Assembly: GCA_023245865.1 (NCBI GenBank)
Contig: JAHFJN010000001.1
Location: 787,637-851,636 of the forward strand
DNA length: 64,000 nt
DNA from: Candidatus Peribacteria bacterium
Lineage (GTDB): Bacteria; Patescibacteriota; Gracilibacteria; Peribacterales; Peribacteraceae
Direction: 5' to 3'
Below are positions 28,185 through 37,655 of this stretch, one piece after another. Within the stretch, counting starts at the first letter, position 1. Each line of letters opens with the position of its first letter. The position numbers were made by a program, and so were the translations under genes. Under the pieces are notes generated by a model. It had not been told where the DNA came from, did no database searches, and saw only the letters and a program-made list of their open reading frames with translations.

Positions 28185-28290
28185 GGTATCGAAGAAAATA
28201 GCACACAAAGTATATCGCAGATTCGTTTCTCGTTCGCTCGTTTCTGGTTTCTAGTTCGAGTAACAAGCTAACGAGCAACCGGCAACGTTG

Positions 28291-28344
28291 CTTTCTGTAC
28301 GCCAGCATCCCCATAAACCTCGCCCGTTCCACCGCGTTTTTCAT
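28291..28344 (-). pseudogene. Relic of ribosomal protein S18 C-terminus
   Basis: MKNAVERARFMGMLAYRK matches the C-terminus of rpsR at 31883-31938; no S18 core upstream. Confidence 0.6.
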
Positions 28345-28394
28345 AAAATGTGCGGCATCCCCTAGACGTTGGGATGCCGCGTTGCCGCTTGCGA

Positions 28395-28541
28395 TCAGAG
28401 CGACGGTTTCGGCCCGCGATGTGGCGGTTCCGTCGCTGTCTCAGGCGGCGGTGTGGCAGCCTTACTGGCTGCGGACTTCGTCGGCTCTGCAGCCGGCGGC
28501 GTTTGTGAAGCTTCATTCTTCTTCGGTTTTTTGCGAGCCAT
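28395..28541 (-). CDS. Small Lys/Pro/Ala-rich protein (48 aa)
   Basis: MARKKPKKNEASQTPPAAEPTKSAASKAATPPPETATEPPHRGPKPSL*. Confidence 0.4.
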   Translation of the reverse strand: MARKKPKKNEASQTPPAAEPTKSAASKAATPPPETATEPPHRGPKPSL

Positions 28542-28635
28542 GGAAGGCTCCTTTCGTAAACAGAGAACACGAGCTGGAAACGCTAGTAGCATTTTACTAA
28601 CAAATCCCTTCCTGACAAGGTCAGGTTGGCTGGAT

Positions 28636-31600
28636 TCACGGTTGAATTTTTGCAAGCAATTGTTGAGCATACTCTTTCAGTACTCCCTGTTCATCGTTAT
28701 AGATGTCCTTGTCGCAAGTGAGCACCCGTGTCAAATGACGCTTTGCTTCCGCAACATTTCCCGCATCAATCTCCATTTCTGCAACGGCAATATTGGCGCG
28801 TACGTGACCGGGGTATGCATCGAGTAACCGGTCAAATTGCATACGAGCAGTTTGAAGATCCCCTGCATTCTTGGCCGCATAACCGAGTGCATAAAGCGTG
28901 TTTGGGTTACCGTCGCAAAAAGTGGAAGAAAGATCCCAACAATAGTTTGCTTCCTCTGTTCTGCCGCGCTCTTCAAAGGAAGCGCCCGCATGAAACAAAT
29001 GCATCGAAGCAATGCCGGGGCCGATACGACTGATGTGCATGCGTTCCGGAATACGACAGAGCGTTGCATGGCCGGGCTCCGTGCGCACGGGGAAGAAACG
29101 TGGTTGTGCTTTGGTATCCGTCAGAAATGTGCGCAGTGCTTCGGCCTGATGCTTGCCATATGCATGTTCGATCCGGAAGAGATTGCCCTTCATACCCAGA
29201 GATACATCCAGCATCTGTAATTGATTCTCCGCATTGATAAAGAGCAGTCCGGCATGTCCCCCTTGTGTCTTGAGCCAATACGCATCTTGCACCTGGCAGT
29301 AAAAAAGATTGTCCTTCGGGATACCGCATCGCAGCATCAGCGCGGCAAACAACCAGGTCTGCATGAAGCAATTGGCATGCCGTCCGGTCCGCAACAATTC
29401 CTCGGGGGTGGCGGCGGATCGTGTCCTTTCATAACCCTTGGGACGAATGAGTGAGAACAACGCGTCCACGATTTCCGCTTCCACGTTGGCCGCGACTGCA
29501 TGATCCTCATGTTCATACAGTTCCGCCAATTCCTCCGCGTACTGCGGCAACCGTTCATAGCGGCGCTGCTGGAGCTCCTTCGGAAATTCTTCCATGTCGT
29601 CGGCTTGATCCAAATGTAACTCCAGTTTCGAGAATGGAATGGCAGCCAGATTTTGCCATGCCACGCTCAAGACCGAATCAATGAATGCGGCTTCCGATTG
29701 CAGGACATGCGCGCGAATATTTGCCGCAACCTGCTGAAGATTCTTATCATTGCTTCCGAACTGCGCAAACAAGCGATCCGCCACTTCCATGATCAATTGC
29801 CACTCATCGTTCATGGAACGAATATCGGTGACGGGCACACCGTCCAAAGCATCAAGCCACGGATCACCGCAGAGATCAGTCATATCTCGGGGCAAACCTA
29901 TCTCTGCTCGTTTGAGCACTGGCTCTCCTCCCTTTGTTATCTGCTCCAACAATTGCATCATTCCGGGTAGCTGCACTCCTCCGATGCTCTGCAGCAGAGC
30001 TGCATTATCAGCATTGTGAATTGCATCAAGCATTAGTCCGCACGTCTCATGGAGTGCTTTCATCTCTTCCTTAACATTGACACTGCCATCCTCTTGCCGC
30101 CGCAACGTAGCCATCCACGTACGATCATCCTCCGGCCACTCGCAGTCAAAAACCATCCCTTCCGCACGATCACGTTTGATTCGTCGACAGAGGCTGCGTC
30201 CAATTTCTTGGAGCACAGGATCAACCTGCATTGAGAGCGCAGTTCCGAAGACAAACAATCTCCAGAACGTATTGGCCTGGTGCTGAACATTCAATCCATG
30301 GACAGGTTCCTCCAAACTGGCATCTCTAGGCGCTTCCAACAATGCGAATGTGGCATCATCACGCTCTCTGCGCCCGACCGTGAGCGGGGCCTTCGCCATT
30401 TTTTCAATGCGCAGCGGATCGTTTTCATTCTCGCCAAAGAGGTGCGGGTCGCGCTGAAAAAGATCGCGGATGGATTCGTTCGTGACCGACCGAAACACAT
30501 GCCAGAATCCCAGATTGATCGTGACATCGGGTGGCATCGCAATGGACTGTCGCAGTACCGCAATGACGCGCTCGCGCTGAGATTGAGCAAGGCTGGAAAA
30601 AAACATGTGTGACTTGGCATCTGCAGATGCATCCAGTGTTGCCATCTCCAGTGCACGTCGGAGAAACACTGGCTCGTCACCTTCCACTGCAAGCTGACCG
30701 ATGTTGCGATAGTCCGTCCATTCAATGTTCCGGTGTTCGGGATCTCGCTCTGTCAGAAGGGAAGCAGCAACTTTGGGGTCGAGCGGCATCCCCACGCACG
30801 TTCGCAGAGTCTGCGCAATATTCTCGCTCAAACGCCTTTCCACTAGTGGGCATTGTTCCGCCCATCTTCGAAGGATCTGTCCTGCAAGGAGGAGAGGTAA
30901 TCGACAAATAAATGCCAGCACATGATCGACGGATCTTTCGGTTGTTCTTTGCATGAGTAGTGACAGAAATGCCTCTTCGTACTGAAGGAGAAATGTTTGT
31001 AAAGGGACGGCATTTCCGATTCCATGCTGCAATCCGTGCCGTGCCCCCTCTGCCAGCGCCGCATACACATACGCTTGTACATCCTCAGGAATCACATGCG
31101 ACGAGAAAACGAGCGCTCTCGGCGGACGTGCATCGGCGGCACTCATTTTTTTGGAGAAAAGGCATGCGCGAAGCACGTGCGGATCACACTGCGCCAATGC
31201 ATCGGCTGCGACAAAACCCGTAATACCGGGCCAGCTCGTGGCAGTGAAAAGTTCCGCGGCTCTGGGCGCCAGTTGCTCATATCCGTTTTTTCGTATGCCG
31301 GACAGGATCGACTGCGAGAGCGCCGCATCGTCGTGGAGTGCTGTAGAAAAGGAATACGCGGCCATGAGCCGAACGGCATCCACTGAGAAAAATAATTCAC
31401 TGAACTCGAATGCAACGGCCGCAGCCAGCGCACGTTCAGACGCTGTGCCGATCCAGTACTCCCGTTCTGCGGCATCCCTCAGTGTAAACTCCCGCCAGCC
31501 TAGGTGCTGTGCTAGGTTACTGAGGCTCTTTAGATAGAAAAGAATTTCATCTTTGTGAAATTCCACCTCCTCTCCCTCGGGCATTGCCGGAAACTGGGTC

Positions 31601-31830
31601 CCGCCATTGCTCAGTCTCCACTCGAGTAAGGAACGCAGCTCCGGCGCAATATCCTTTGATCGTACGAGCTCCAGCTCGAGTGCCGCACGGGGATCTGTAC
31701 GCACTGTCTGCAAAAACACAGGATCTGGCGTACGCTGCAACCTTGGGAGAACGTACTTCGATGCTTCGACCCGCTGATCCTGTTCCAGGGACATGGGATT
31801 CAATATATATTTATAACACGTATTTGTCAA
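28636..31830 (-). CDS. Large uncharacterised protein (1064 aa): transglutaminase-like C/H/D region and C-terminal TPR-like repeats
   Basis: Uninterrupted ORF; GRHANCFMQTWLFAALMLRCGIPKDNLFYC...GGHAGLLFINAENQLQMLDVSLGM; TPR-like C-terminus. Confidence 0.8.
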   Translation of the reverse strand: MTNTCYKYILNPMSLEQDQRVEASKYVLPRLQRTPDPVFLQTVRTDPRAALELELVRSKDIAPELRSLLEWRLSNGGTQFPAMPEGEEVEFHKDEILFYLKSLSNLAQHLGWREFTLRDAAEREYWIGTASERALAAAVAFEFSELFFSVDAVRLMAAYSFSTALHDDAALSQSILSGIRKNGYEQLAPRAAELFTATSWPGITGFVAADALAQCDPHVLRACLFSKKMSAADARPPRALVFSSHVIPEDVQAYVYAALAEGARHGLQHGIGNAVPLQTFLLQYEEAFLSLLMQRTTERSVDHVLAFICRLPLLLAGQILRRWAEQCPLVERRLSENIAQTLRTCVGMPLDPKVAASLLTERDPEHRNIEWTDYRNIGQLAVEGDEPVFLRRALEMATLDASADAKSHMFFSSLAQSQRERVIAVLRQSIAMPPDVTINLGFWHVFRSVTNESIRDLFQRDPHLFGENENDPLRIEKMAKAPLTVGRRERDDATFALLEAPRDASLEEPVHGLNVQHQANTFWRLFVFGTALSMQVDPVLQEIGRSLCRRIKRDRAEGMVFDCEWPEDDRTWMATLRRQEDGSVNVKEEMKALHETCGLMLDAIHNADNAALLQSIGGVQLPGMMQLLEQITKGGEPVLKRAEIGLPRDMTDLCGDPWLDALDGVPVTDIRSMNDEWQLIMEVADRLFAQFGSNDKNLQQVAANIRAHVLQSEAAFIDSVLSVAWQNLAAIPFSKLELHLDQADDMEEFPKELQQRRYERLPQYAEELAELYEHEDHAVAANVEAEIVDALFSLIRPKGYERTRSAATPEELLRTGRHANCFMQTWLFAALMLRCGIPKDNLFYCQVQDAYWLKTQGGHAGLLFINAENQLQMLDVSLGMKGNLFRIEHAYGKHQAEALRTFLTDTKAQPRFFPVRTEPGHATLCRIPERMHISRIGPGIASMHLFHAGASFEERGRTEEANYCWDLSSTFCDGNPNTLYALGYAAKNAGDLQTARMQFDRLLDAYPGHVRANIAVAEMEIDAGNVAEAKRHLTRVLTCDKDIYNDEQGVLKEYAQQLLAKIQP

Positions 31831-31882
31831 AAATCTACAACGCCAACAAGTCCCATAATACTGAATACTCTACCCATAATAC

Positions 31883-32149
31883 TTACTTCCGATAGGCAAG
31901 CATTCCCATAAACCTCGCCCGTTCCACCGCGTTTTTCAGCATCTTCTGATGCTTGAGGCAGACGCCCGTGTAGTACCGCTTGCGGATGTTGCCGAAGTAA
32001 TCGATCAGCGGCTTGATGAGGGGGTAGTCTTTGTAGTCGATGTATGCCACACCCGGAACATTTGCATGATCTTTTCCGCCACGCTTCGGACAGAAGGGAC
32101 ACTTCTTGAGAGTCGGGTCACTGCGTTGGGGGGCGTTTTGGCGAGCCAT
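31883..32149 (-). CDS. rpsR: 30S ribosomal protein S18
   Basis: KKCPFCPKRGGKDHANVPGVAYIDYKDYPLIKPLIDYFGNIRKRYYTGVCLKHQKMLKNAVERARFMGMLAYRK. Confidence 0.96.
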   Translation of the reverse strand: MARQNAPQRSDPTLKKCPFCPKRGGKDHANVPGVAYIDYKDYPLIKPLIDYFGNIRKRYYTGVCLKHQKMLKNAVERARFMGMLAYRK

Positions 32150-32167
32150 TTTTTTAGGAATTAGGAA

Positions 32168-32749
32168 TTACATTTCCAAATCTTTATCAGAAATCAATTT
32201 CTCCAGCCCCTCGGTAATCGATGCGTCCGTCATTGGCTTTGCAGGGGCAGCGTCCAACTTCGGTGCAACCTTCGCTGTGCGCTTCGCTTTGTCGACAACT
32301 TGTTTCTTGAGTTTCTCCTCTTTGTCCGCCACCGCCTTTTCGCCGCGCAGTTTCTCCTGCTCCTGCCACTGTGCGAGCCTGTCTGCGTACGGCACCATCT
32401 GATACTTCTTCGGCGGTTTTACGATCATGTGTCTGAGCACCCCTTTGAGAATGCGCATTTGTACGTCAACCTCCTTCACTTTCAGTGGGTCCATATCAAA
32501 GTAATAAATGAGGATGTTACCCTCGGTGAATCCGCCGATCATGTAGGCGAGCCCGCGCCGACCCCACGCATCTTTCATGAGGAGCTTCGCTCCGGCCTCC
32601 GCAAAAATCTCATCGATTCCTTTCAGCAGATCTTGCTCCTCCTTTTGATTCATCGGATACGGATACAGCACCGCGACTTCGTAGACGCGGGTATCTTCCG
32701 ATGCTGCAGAAAGTGTGGCCATAGGATTGTGGACGAAGCCCTGCGACAC
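32168..32749 (-). CDS. rpsF: 30S ribosomal protein S6 with charged C-terminal extension
   Basis: YEVAVLYPYPMNQKEEQDLLKGIDEIFAEAGAKLLMKDAWGRRGLAYMIGGFTEGNILIYYFDMDPLKVKEVD; adjacent to rpsR. Confidence 0.93.
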   Translation of the reverse strand: MSQGFVHNPMATLSAASEDTRVYEVAVLYPYPMNQKEEQDLLKGIDEIFAEAGAKLLMKDAWGRRGLAYMIGGFTEGNILIYYFDMDPLKVKEVDVQMRILKGVLRHMIVKPPKKYQMVPYADRLAQWQEQEKLRGEKAVADKEEKLKKQVVDKAKRTAKVAPKLDAAPAKPMTDASITEGLEKLISDKDLEM

Positions 32750-32849
32750 AGTGGACGCAGGGAATCAATGGGCTTGCCCGCCGTAGCCTCAGCAGCGAAG
32801 GCAGGACCGCGACTATACGGGGCCGAGGGAAAGTCGTCAAGAAATCTTG

Positions 32850-32877
32850 TTGACGCACCCTTTTAGGGGTGTAAGAT
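32850..32877 (+). promoter_or_regulatory. Putative promoter of the 16S rRNA unit
   Basis: TTGACG - 16 nt - TAAGAT, upstream of the 16S processing stem. Confidence 0.5.
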
Positions 32878-32992
32878 TCCCCGGCTGCACCTCGTAACCC
32901 CGCGCGTGCGGGATACAGGATGACAGTTTCTTGACTCACCTTGTTTGCAATCGGCCTGAGGCCTGCGTGCAAGTAGTGGGTTCTTGGGCTCC

Positions 32993-33018
32993 TTCACAGC
33001 ATCGTGTAGTAGAGAGAT
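32993..33018 (+). other. Left arm of 16S pre-rRNA processing stem
   Basis: ttcacagcatcgtgtagtagagagat is complementary (one mismatch) to 35681-35706. Confidence 0.8.
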
Positions 33019-33196
33019 GTGTGATTCCTTTTTGGATATTACAAAACTAAGTGTGGAGACACTTTAAACACTCTGCCCCGCGAAGCTCGCAAGAGCATAG
33101 TGGGGTCAACACTAGTGATCACTCGATCACAGCCAACAAATCTCTTTTCTAGATTGGCCCCGCGAAGCCTCGGCGGAGTGGGGTGAATCTTTTCGA

Positions 33197-33231
<35 letters not shown>

Positions 33232-33490
33232 TGCGCCTAAAACATGCAAGTCGAACGGGTTTAGACCCGTGGCGAACGGCTGCGTAACACGTGGGTACCT
33301 GCCCCGAACTCAGGGATAACCCGCCGAAAGGCGGGCTAATACCGGATGCCCTCGCAAGAGGAAAGATTTTTCGGTTCGGGAGGGGCCTGCGGCCTATCAG
33401 CTTGTTGGTAAGGTAACGGCTTACCAAGGCTATGACGGGTAGCTGGATTGAGAGATCGACCAGCCAGAATGGGACTGAGACACGGCCCAT

Positions 33491-33523
<33 letters not shown>

Positions 33524-34022
33524 GCAATGGGCGAAAGCCTGACGGAGCGACACCGCGTGAAGGATGAAGCCCTTAACTGGGTGTAAACTTCTGTTGTGAG
33601 GGACGAAATTTTTGACGGTACCTCACGAGAAAGCACCGGCTAATTCTGTGCCAGCAGCCGCGGTAAGACAGAAGGTGCAAGCGTTACTCGGAATTACTGG
33701 GCGTAAAGCGTCTGTAGGCGACTGTCCACGTCTGGTGTTAAATTGCGGGGCTCAACCCCGCATCTATGCCGGATACGAGACAGATTGAGTCATTCAGAGG
33801 CATCTGGAATGTCATGTGTAGGGGTAAAATCCGTAGATACATGATGGAACGCCAAAAGCGAAGGCAGGGTGCTAGGAATGTACTGACGCTCAGAGACGAA
33901 AGCGTGGGGAGCAAAGGGGATTAGATACCCCCGTAGTCCACGCCCTCAACGATGCGGGCTCGGTGTAGGATCTTCAATCAGATCCTGTGCCTTAGCTTAC
34001 GCGGTAAGCCCGCCGCCTGGGA

Positions 34023-34054
<32 letters not shown>

Positions 34055-34421
34055 AGACGGGGACCCACACAAGCGGTGGAGCATGGGGTTTAATTCGATG
34101 ACAAGCGAAGCACCTCACCCAGGCTTGACATCTCGGGAATCCTGCAGAAATGTGGGAGTGCCGCAAGGAACCCGAAGACAGGCGCTGCACGGTCGTCGTC
34201 AGCTCGTGCCTTGAGGTGTACTGTTCAGTCAGCCAACGAGCGCAACCCTGATCCCGTGTTGTTTTTTCACGGGAGACTGCCGCCTCCAAGGCGGAGGAAG
34301 GTCAGGATGACGTCAGATCAGCGTGGCCCTTATGCCTGGGGCAACACCCGTGCTACAATGGTCGGTACAAACGGCAGCGAAGCCGCGAGGTGAAGCTAAT
34401 CCGAGAAAACCGATCTCAGTC

Positions 34422-34453
<32 letters not shown>

Positions 34454-34519
34454 TTGGAATCGCTAGTAACCGTGAATCAGCTACGTCACGGTGAATATGT
34501 TCCTGGGTCTTGTACTCAC

Positions 34520-35382
34520 AATGAAACGCGCCCGGCAGCGCACAAAACCAGGTGGTTAAAATCCACCCCTCCTCGTCTCCCGTACGAGGAGCGTAGCTCA
34601 AGAACAGCCCCGCAGCGCGAGCGCGCGGGGTGAAGGGTTCGATATGCAAATCACAGCCCATACCATGTCAAAGACTCGATCGACACATGCACGCGGTGAG
34701 GCATGTGGAAGATCAATCACCCTAAGAGTCTGGTATCAGGATGTGAGGAATGGTTTCGTGCGTAACCCGGGGAGATCTCATATTGCAAGAATCATCTGTT
34801 ATGGAGCAATACGAGAAGTCAGCTGGAATCATAGTACGGAATTGGTGTACAATCGGACACTATGTCCCCTACATCAACTCCCGAAGGATCCTCTCTTATG
34901 CAACTCTCTCCCGATTACGTTGTCGGTCTCGTGGATGGCGAAGGTAGTTTTACCTTCCGCATCAACACGAATCCCAACCGCAGGAATCTGATGGAGCCGA
35001 GGTTTTACCTCAAGCTCCGTTCGGAGGACCGAGCACTGCTCGAGTCCCTCCAAATATTCTTCGGTTGTGGCACGGTCTACATTCAAAAAGACCGACGACC
35101 ACGTCACTCGCTCTGTTACCGATTTGAAGTCGGCAAACGAGACGATCTTCGGGAAAAGATACTCCCATTCTTTCGAAAGCACTCTCCGAAAGCTCCATCC
35201 AAACGACGCGATTTTCAAGCATTTTGCACCGCAATGGATATTGTCTTTCGGGGAAAGCACTTTACAAAAGAAGGGATAGCAACGCTTTGCGACATCAAGG
35301 CGTTGATGCATTAGAGCTCGCTGGATGCGGGAAATCCGCCCGTCCAGTGGGAACGTGAGCATGTGGAACATGCATCACAATC
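34520..35382 (+). other. Intron-like intervening sequence in 16S rRNA (probable group I type)
   Basis: Interrupts ...cttgtactcac / cgcccgtcaagtcatgaaagg...; carries a LAGLIDADG ORF; possible P8 (cacatgc/gcatgtg) and P7 (agactc/gagtct) pairings near 34673-34730; exact splice sites ambiguous. Confidence 0.85.
34862..35314 (+). CDS. Single-motif LAGLIDADG homing endonuclease
   Basis: LSPDYVVGLVDGEGSFTFRINTNPNRRNLMEPRFYLKLRSEDRALLESLQIFFGCGTVY; ORF inside the 16S intervening sequence; the start may be the internal ATG before QLSPDY. Confidence 0.93.
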   Translation: MSPTSTPEGSSLMQLSPDYVVGLVDGEGSFTFRINTNPNRRNLMEPRFYLKLRSEDRALLESLQIFFGCGTVYIQKDRRPRHSLCYRFEVGKRDDLREKILPFFRKHSPKAPSKRRDFQAFCTAMDIVFRGKHFTKEGIATLCDIKALMH

Positions 35383-35680
35383 CGCCCGTCAAGTCATGAA
35401 AGGCAGGAGCACCCGAAGGTCCGTTACGCGCAAGCGGCGGAACCACGGTGAAACTGCTGATTGGGACTAAGTCGTAACAAGGTATCCGTAGGAGAACCTG
35501 CGGATGGAACATCTCCTTACCAGGGAGTAATACCGCTCTTCGGAATGCAAATTCCGCTGCAGCGTAGGCATGCTCTGATTGGTCATTCAATGATCATCAT
35601 GCATCGATTGCCCGGGGAATGACCCCCAGTCCTCTGTTTCTTGACTACCGTCAAGGAACCAGGGCACTGGGCCCGGAAGA

Positions 35681-35706
35681 ATCTCTCTACTACACAATGC
35701 TGTGAA
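35681..35706 (+). other. Right arm of 16S pre-rRNA processing stem
   Basis: atctctctactacacaatgctgtgaa, complementary to 32993-33018. Confidence 0.8.
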
Positions 35707-35724
35707 TTCAGGTAGGCTGCACCT

Positions 35725-36075
35725 ATGCAACACCCCTCCTATCTCAAGCCCCTCCTTATCACGACAACGGTTTTTCACGTGCTGGAAGCATGTTTTACTC
35801 TCGTCACAGGGTTATTTGCAGTATTCGGATTATCGCTGCTGTTTTCTGATGTTCCTGCCGCGCCGTATCATTTCCCTGTGGTCATGGCTCTATTGGTTAT
35901 TCTCATAACCTTGACTCTTCCCGTCGGCTTCACGATCGCACAATGGATGCTGTTTCACAAGAATCGTGACCGTGCTGCATTGACGGTAGCTCTTATCGGC
36001 ATGCTCCCAACGCTTTATTTGCTCATACAATTTGTCAGCAGGATTCTCTTTTACGCCGGAACAAATCCTGCTTAG
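35725..36075 (+). CDS. Hypothetical membrane protein (116 aa)
   Basis: Three to four hydrophobic segments. Confidence 0.6.
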   Translation: MQHPSYLKPLLITTTVFHVLEACFTLVTGLFAVFGLSLLFSDVPAAPYHFPVVMALLVILITLTLPVGFTIAQWMLFHKNRDRAALTVALIGMLPTLYLLIQFVSRILFYAGTNPA

Positions 36076-36219
36076 TAGTGAATCCTTGACATGACAGGAT
36101 ATATTTAACAATGTAAAAAGTACTCAACAGTTAGCTTCTGTCGGTGGTGCGGCCCCACGTGCCGGCAGGAGGTGGCTGGCCACTCTCTCTCCTCGTGGGG
36201 GAGAGTGGTTTTTTTTAAA

Positions 36220-36663
36220 TCACAGCTCCACCCTGCCCGTATCCCCCCTCCCCCGCCGCAATTGCTCGCGGGCTTGCTCTGCCAGATGCTCGTATTTGCT
36301 CTTGATGGCGTGCAATTCTTGATCGGTCAATTCTTCGAGGTCCAAGAGTGCATTATGCGTCTCGGCATCGGCGCGGATCAGTTCGTCGAGCTTGATCTGC
36401 ACGGCGGCACTCTCGCGGTTTTGCGTGTTTTGGATCAAAAACACCATGAGGAACGTGACGATGGTCGTACCGGTATTGATCACAAGTTGCCACGTGTCGC
36501 TGTAGTGGAAGTAGCGGCCCGTGAACGCCCAAACAACGATGATCAGCAGTGCGACAATGAAGGCGAACGGATGTCCGGTCGCGTACGCAGTCCACTTGGA
36601 AAACGCCGCGAAGGGGTGGCGCGATTGCGAGGTGCGAAGAAGGGCGAAGCGGTAGTGGGACAT
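36220..36663 (-). CDS. Low-affinity iron permease family protein
   Basis: HPFAFIVALLIIVVWAFTGRYFHYSDTWQLVINTGTTIVTFLMVFLIQNTQNRESAAVQIKLDELIRA. Confidence 0.88.
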   Translation of the reverse strand: MSHYRFALLRTSQSRHPFAAFSKWTAYATGHPFAFIVALLIIVVWAFTGRYFHYSDTWQLVINTGTTIVTFLMVFLIQNTQNRESAAVQIKLDELIRADAETHNALLDLEELTDQELHAIKSKYEHLAEQAREQLRRGRGDTGRVEL

Positions 36664-36689
36664 GGAATGAATCTTAGCAGACAAAACGT

Positions 36690-36776
36690 GTCATGGTGAG
36701 CTTGTCATGGTGAGCGTAGTCGAACCACGAACCATGAACGCACCATGTCGTTCCTCGACTACGCTCGGAATGACAC
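36690..36776. repeat. Dispersed inverted repeat (catggtgagc.tagtcgaac family)
   Basis: tgtcatggtgagcttgtcatggtgagcgtagtcgaaccac...tcgttcctcgactacgctcggaatgacac; related copies at 1404, 4228, 4262, 8075, 40551, 40965, 42848. Confidence 0.85.
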
Positions 36777-37646
36777 ACATTCATATTTTTTCTGAATCAT
36801 CCCCACCACCTTCGCTCTCACTTCTTCATTCGCAATCCTTTGCGTAATGTCGCCCAAAAAACCTTGTACGAACATCGCACGGGCTTCGTGCAGTGGGATA
36901 CCGCGGGACGCAAGATAGAAAAGATCTTCAGGAGTGACCCGCGCGACCGTCGCGCTGTGGCTCGCTTTCACGTCGTTCGTTTTGATCTCCAACCCCGGTA
37001 CCGCGTGGACCTTGGCGCTTGGATCGAGCATGAGGACACGCTGGGTGAGGTAGGTATTGGTCCCACCGCCTTTCAGGCCGATATCGATGAGTCCCTTTGC
37101 ACTGATATGTGCGGTGCCCTCCGCAACGCCCTGCATGAGAATCTCCCCTCCGCCATTTGTTGCATCAAAGACATTACGCACGGTTAACGTCTGCTTCTCA
37201 TCGCCTTTTGCATAGAACATCCAATCAACCGCGCTCTCGGCGTTGGCACCCGACACGCGTGAAAGCAGATCGTGCGCGACGTCACGGCCCCCGAGCGTCA
37301 CCTGCTGCCACTGCATGGAGGCGCCAGCTGCGACGCTGCTTTGCTGTTTGATCGTGATGGAACAGGGTGAATCCACGGCATTGATGCAGAGCACCGTGAG
37401 GCGCGCCTCTTCTTCGACGATCACTTCGGTCTCATGCATCATTCCCTCTCCCCTTGCGGGAGAGCCTGCCTGCCGGACAGGCAGGGGTAAGGGTGAGGGG
37501 CATTCCAACCAAATCGTCACCGTCGCTTTTGATCGCGGCGCTGCGTGAATCGTAAGATGCGATTGCGATGCATCAAGGTGATACACGATATCCTCTTGTA
37601 CGGTACCTTCCTCGATGCGGCAGATGATCGGCTCTATCGATTGCAT
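36759..37646 (-). CDS. sufD: SufD-like Fe-S assembly protein (SufBD family)
   Basis: C-terminal SufBD core: LMLDPSAKVHAVPGLEIKTNDVKASHSATVARVTPEDLFYLASRGIPLHEARAMFVQGFLGDI. Confidence 0.92.
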   Translation of the reverse strand: MQSIEPIICRIEEGTVQEDIVYHLDASQSHLTIHAAPRSKATVTIWLECPSPLPLPVRQAGSPARGEGMMHETEVIVEEEARLTVLCINAVDSPCSITIKQQSSVAAGASMQWQQVTLGGRDVAHDLLSRVSGANAESAVDWMFYAKGDEKQTLTVRNVFDATNGGGEILMQGVAEGTAHISAKGLIDIGLKGGGTNTYLTQRVLMLDPSAKVHAVPGLEIKTNDVKASHSATVARVTPEDLFYLASRGIPLHEARAMFVQGFLGDITQRIANEEVRAKVVGMIQKKYECVSFRA

Positions 37647-37655
37647 ACTGGCAGT

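Noticed and set aside
28291-31938. Interpreting the S18 direct repeat as att sites of an integrative element
   Set aside because: No integrase or mobility gene inside, and synonymous divergence beyond the identical core fits an old gene copy better; kept only as an open alternative.
34874-35371. Antisense 165-aa ORF over the homing endonuclease gene
   Set aside because: Mirror frame of the LAGLIDADG gene; no family features.
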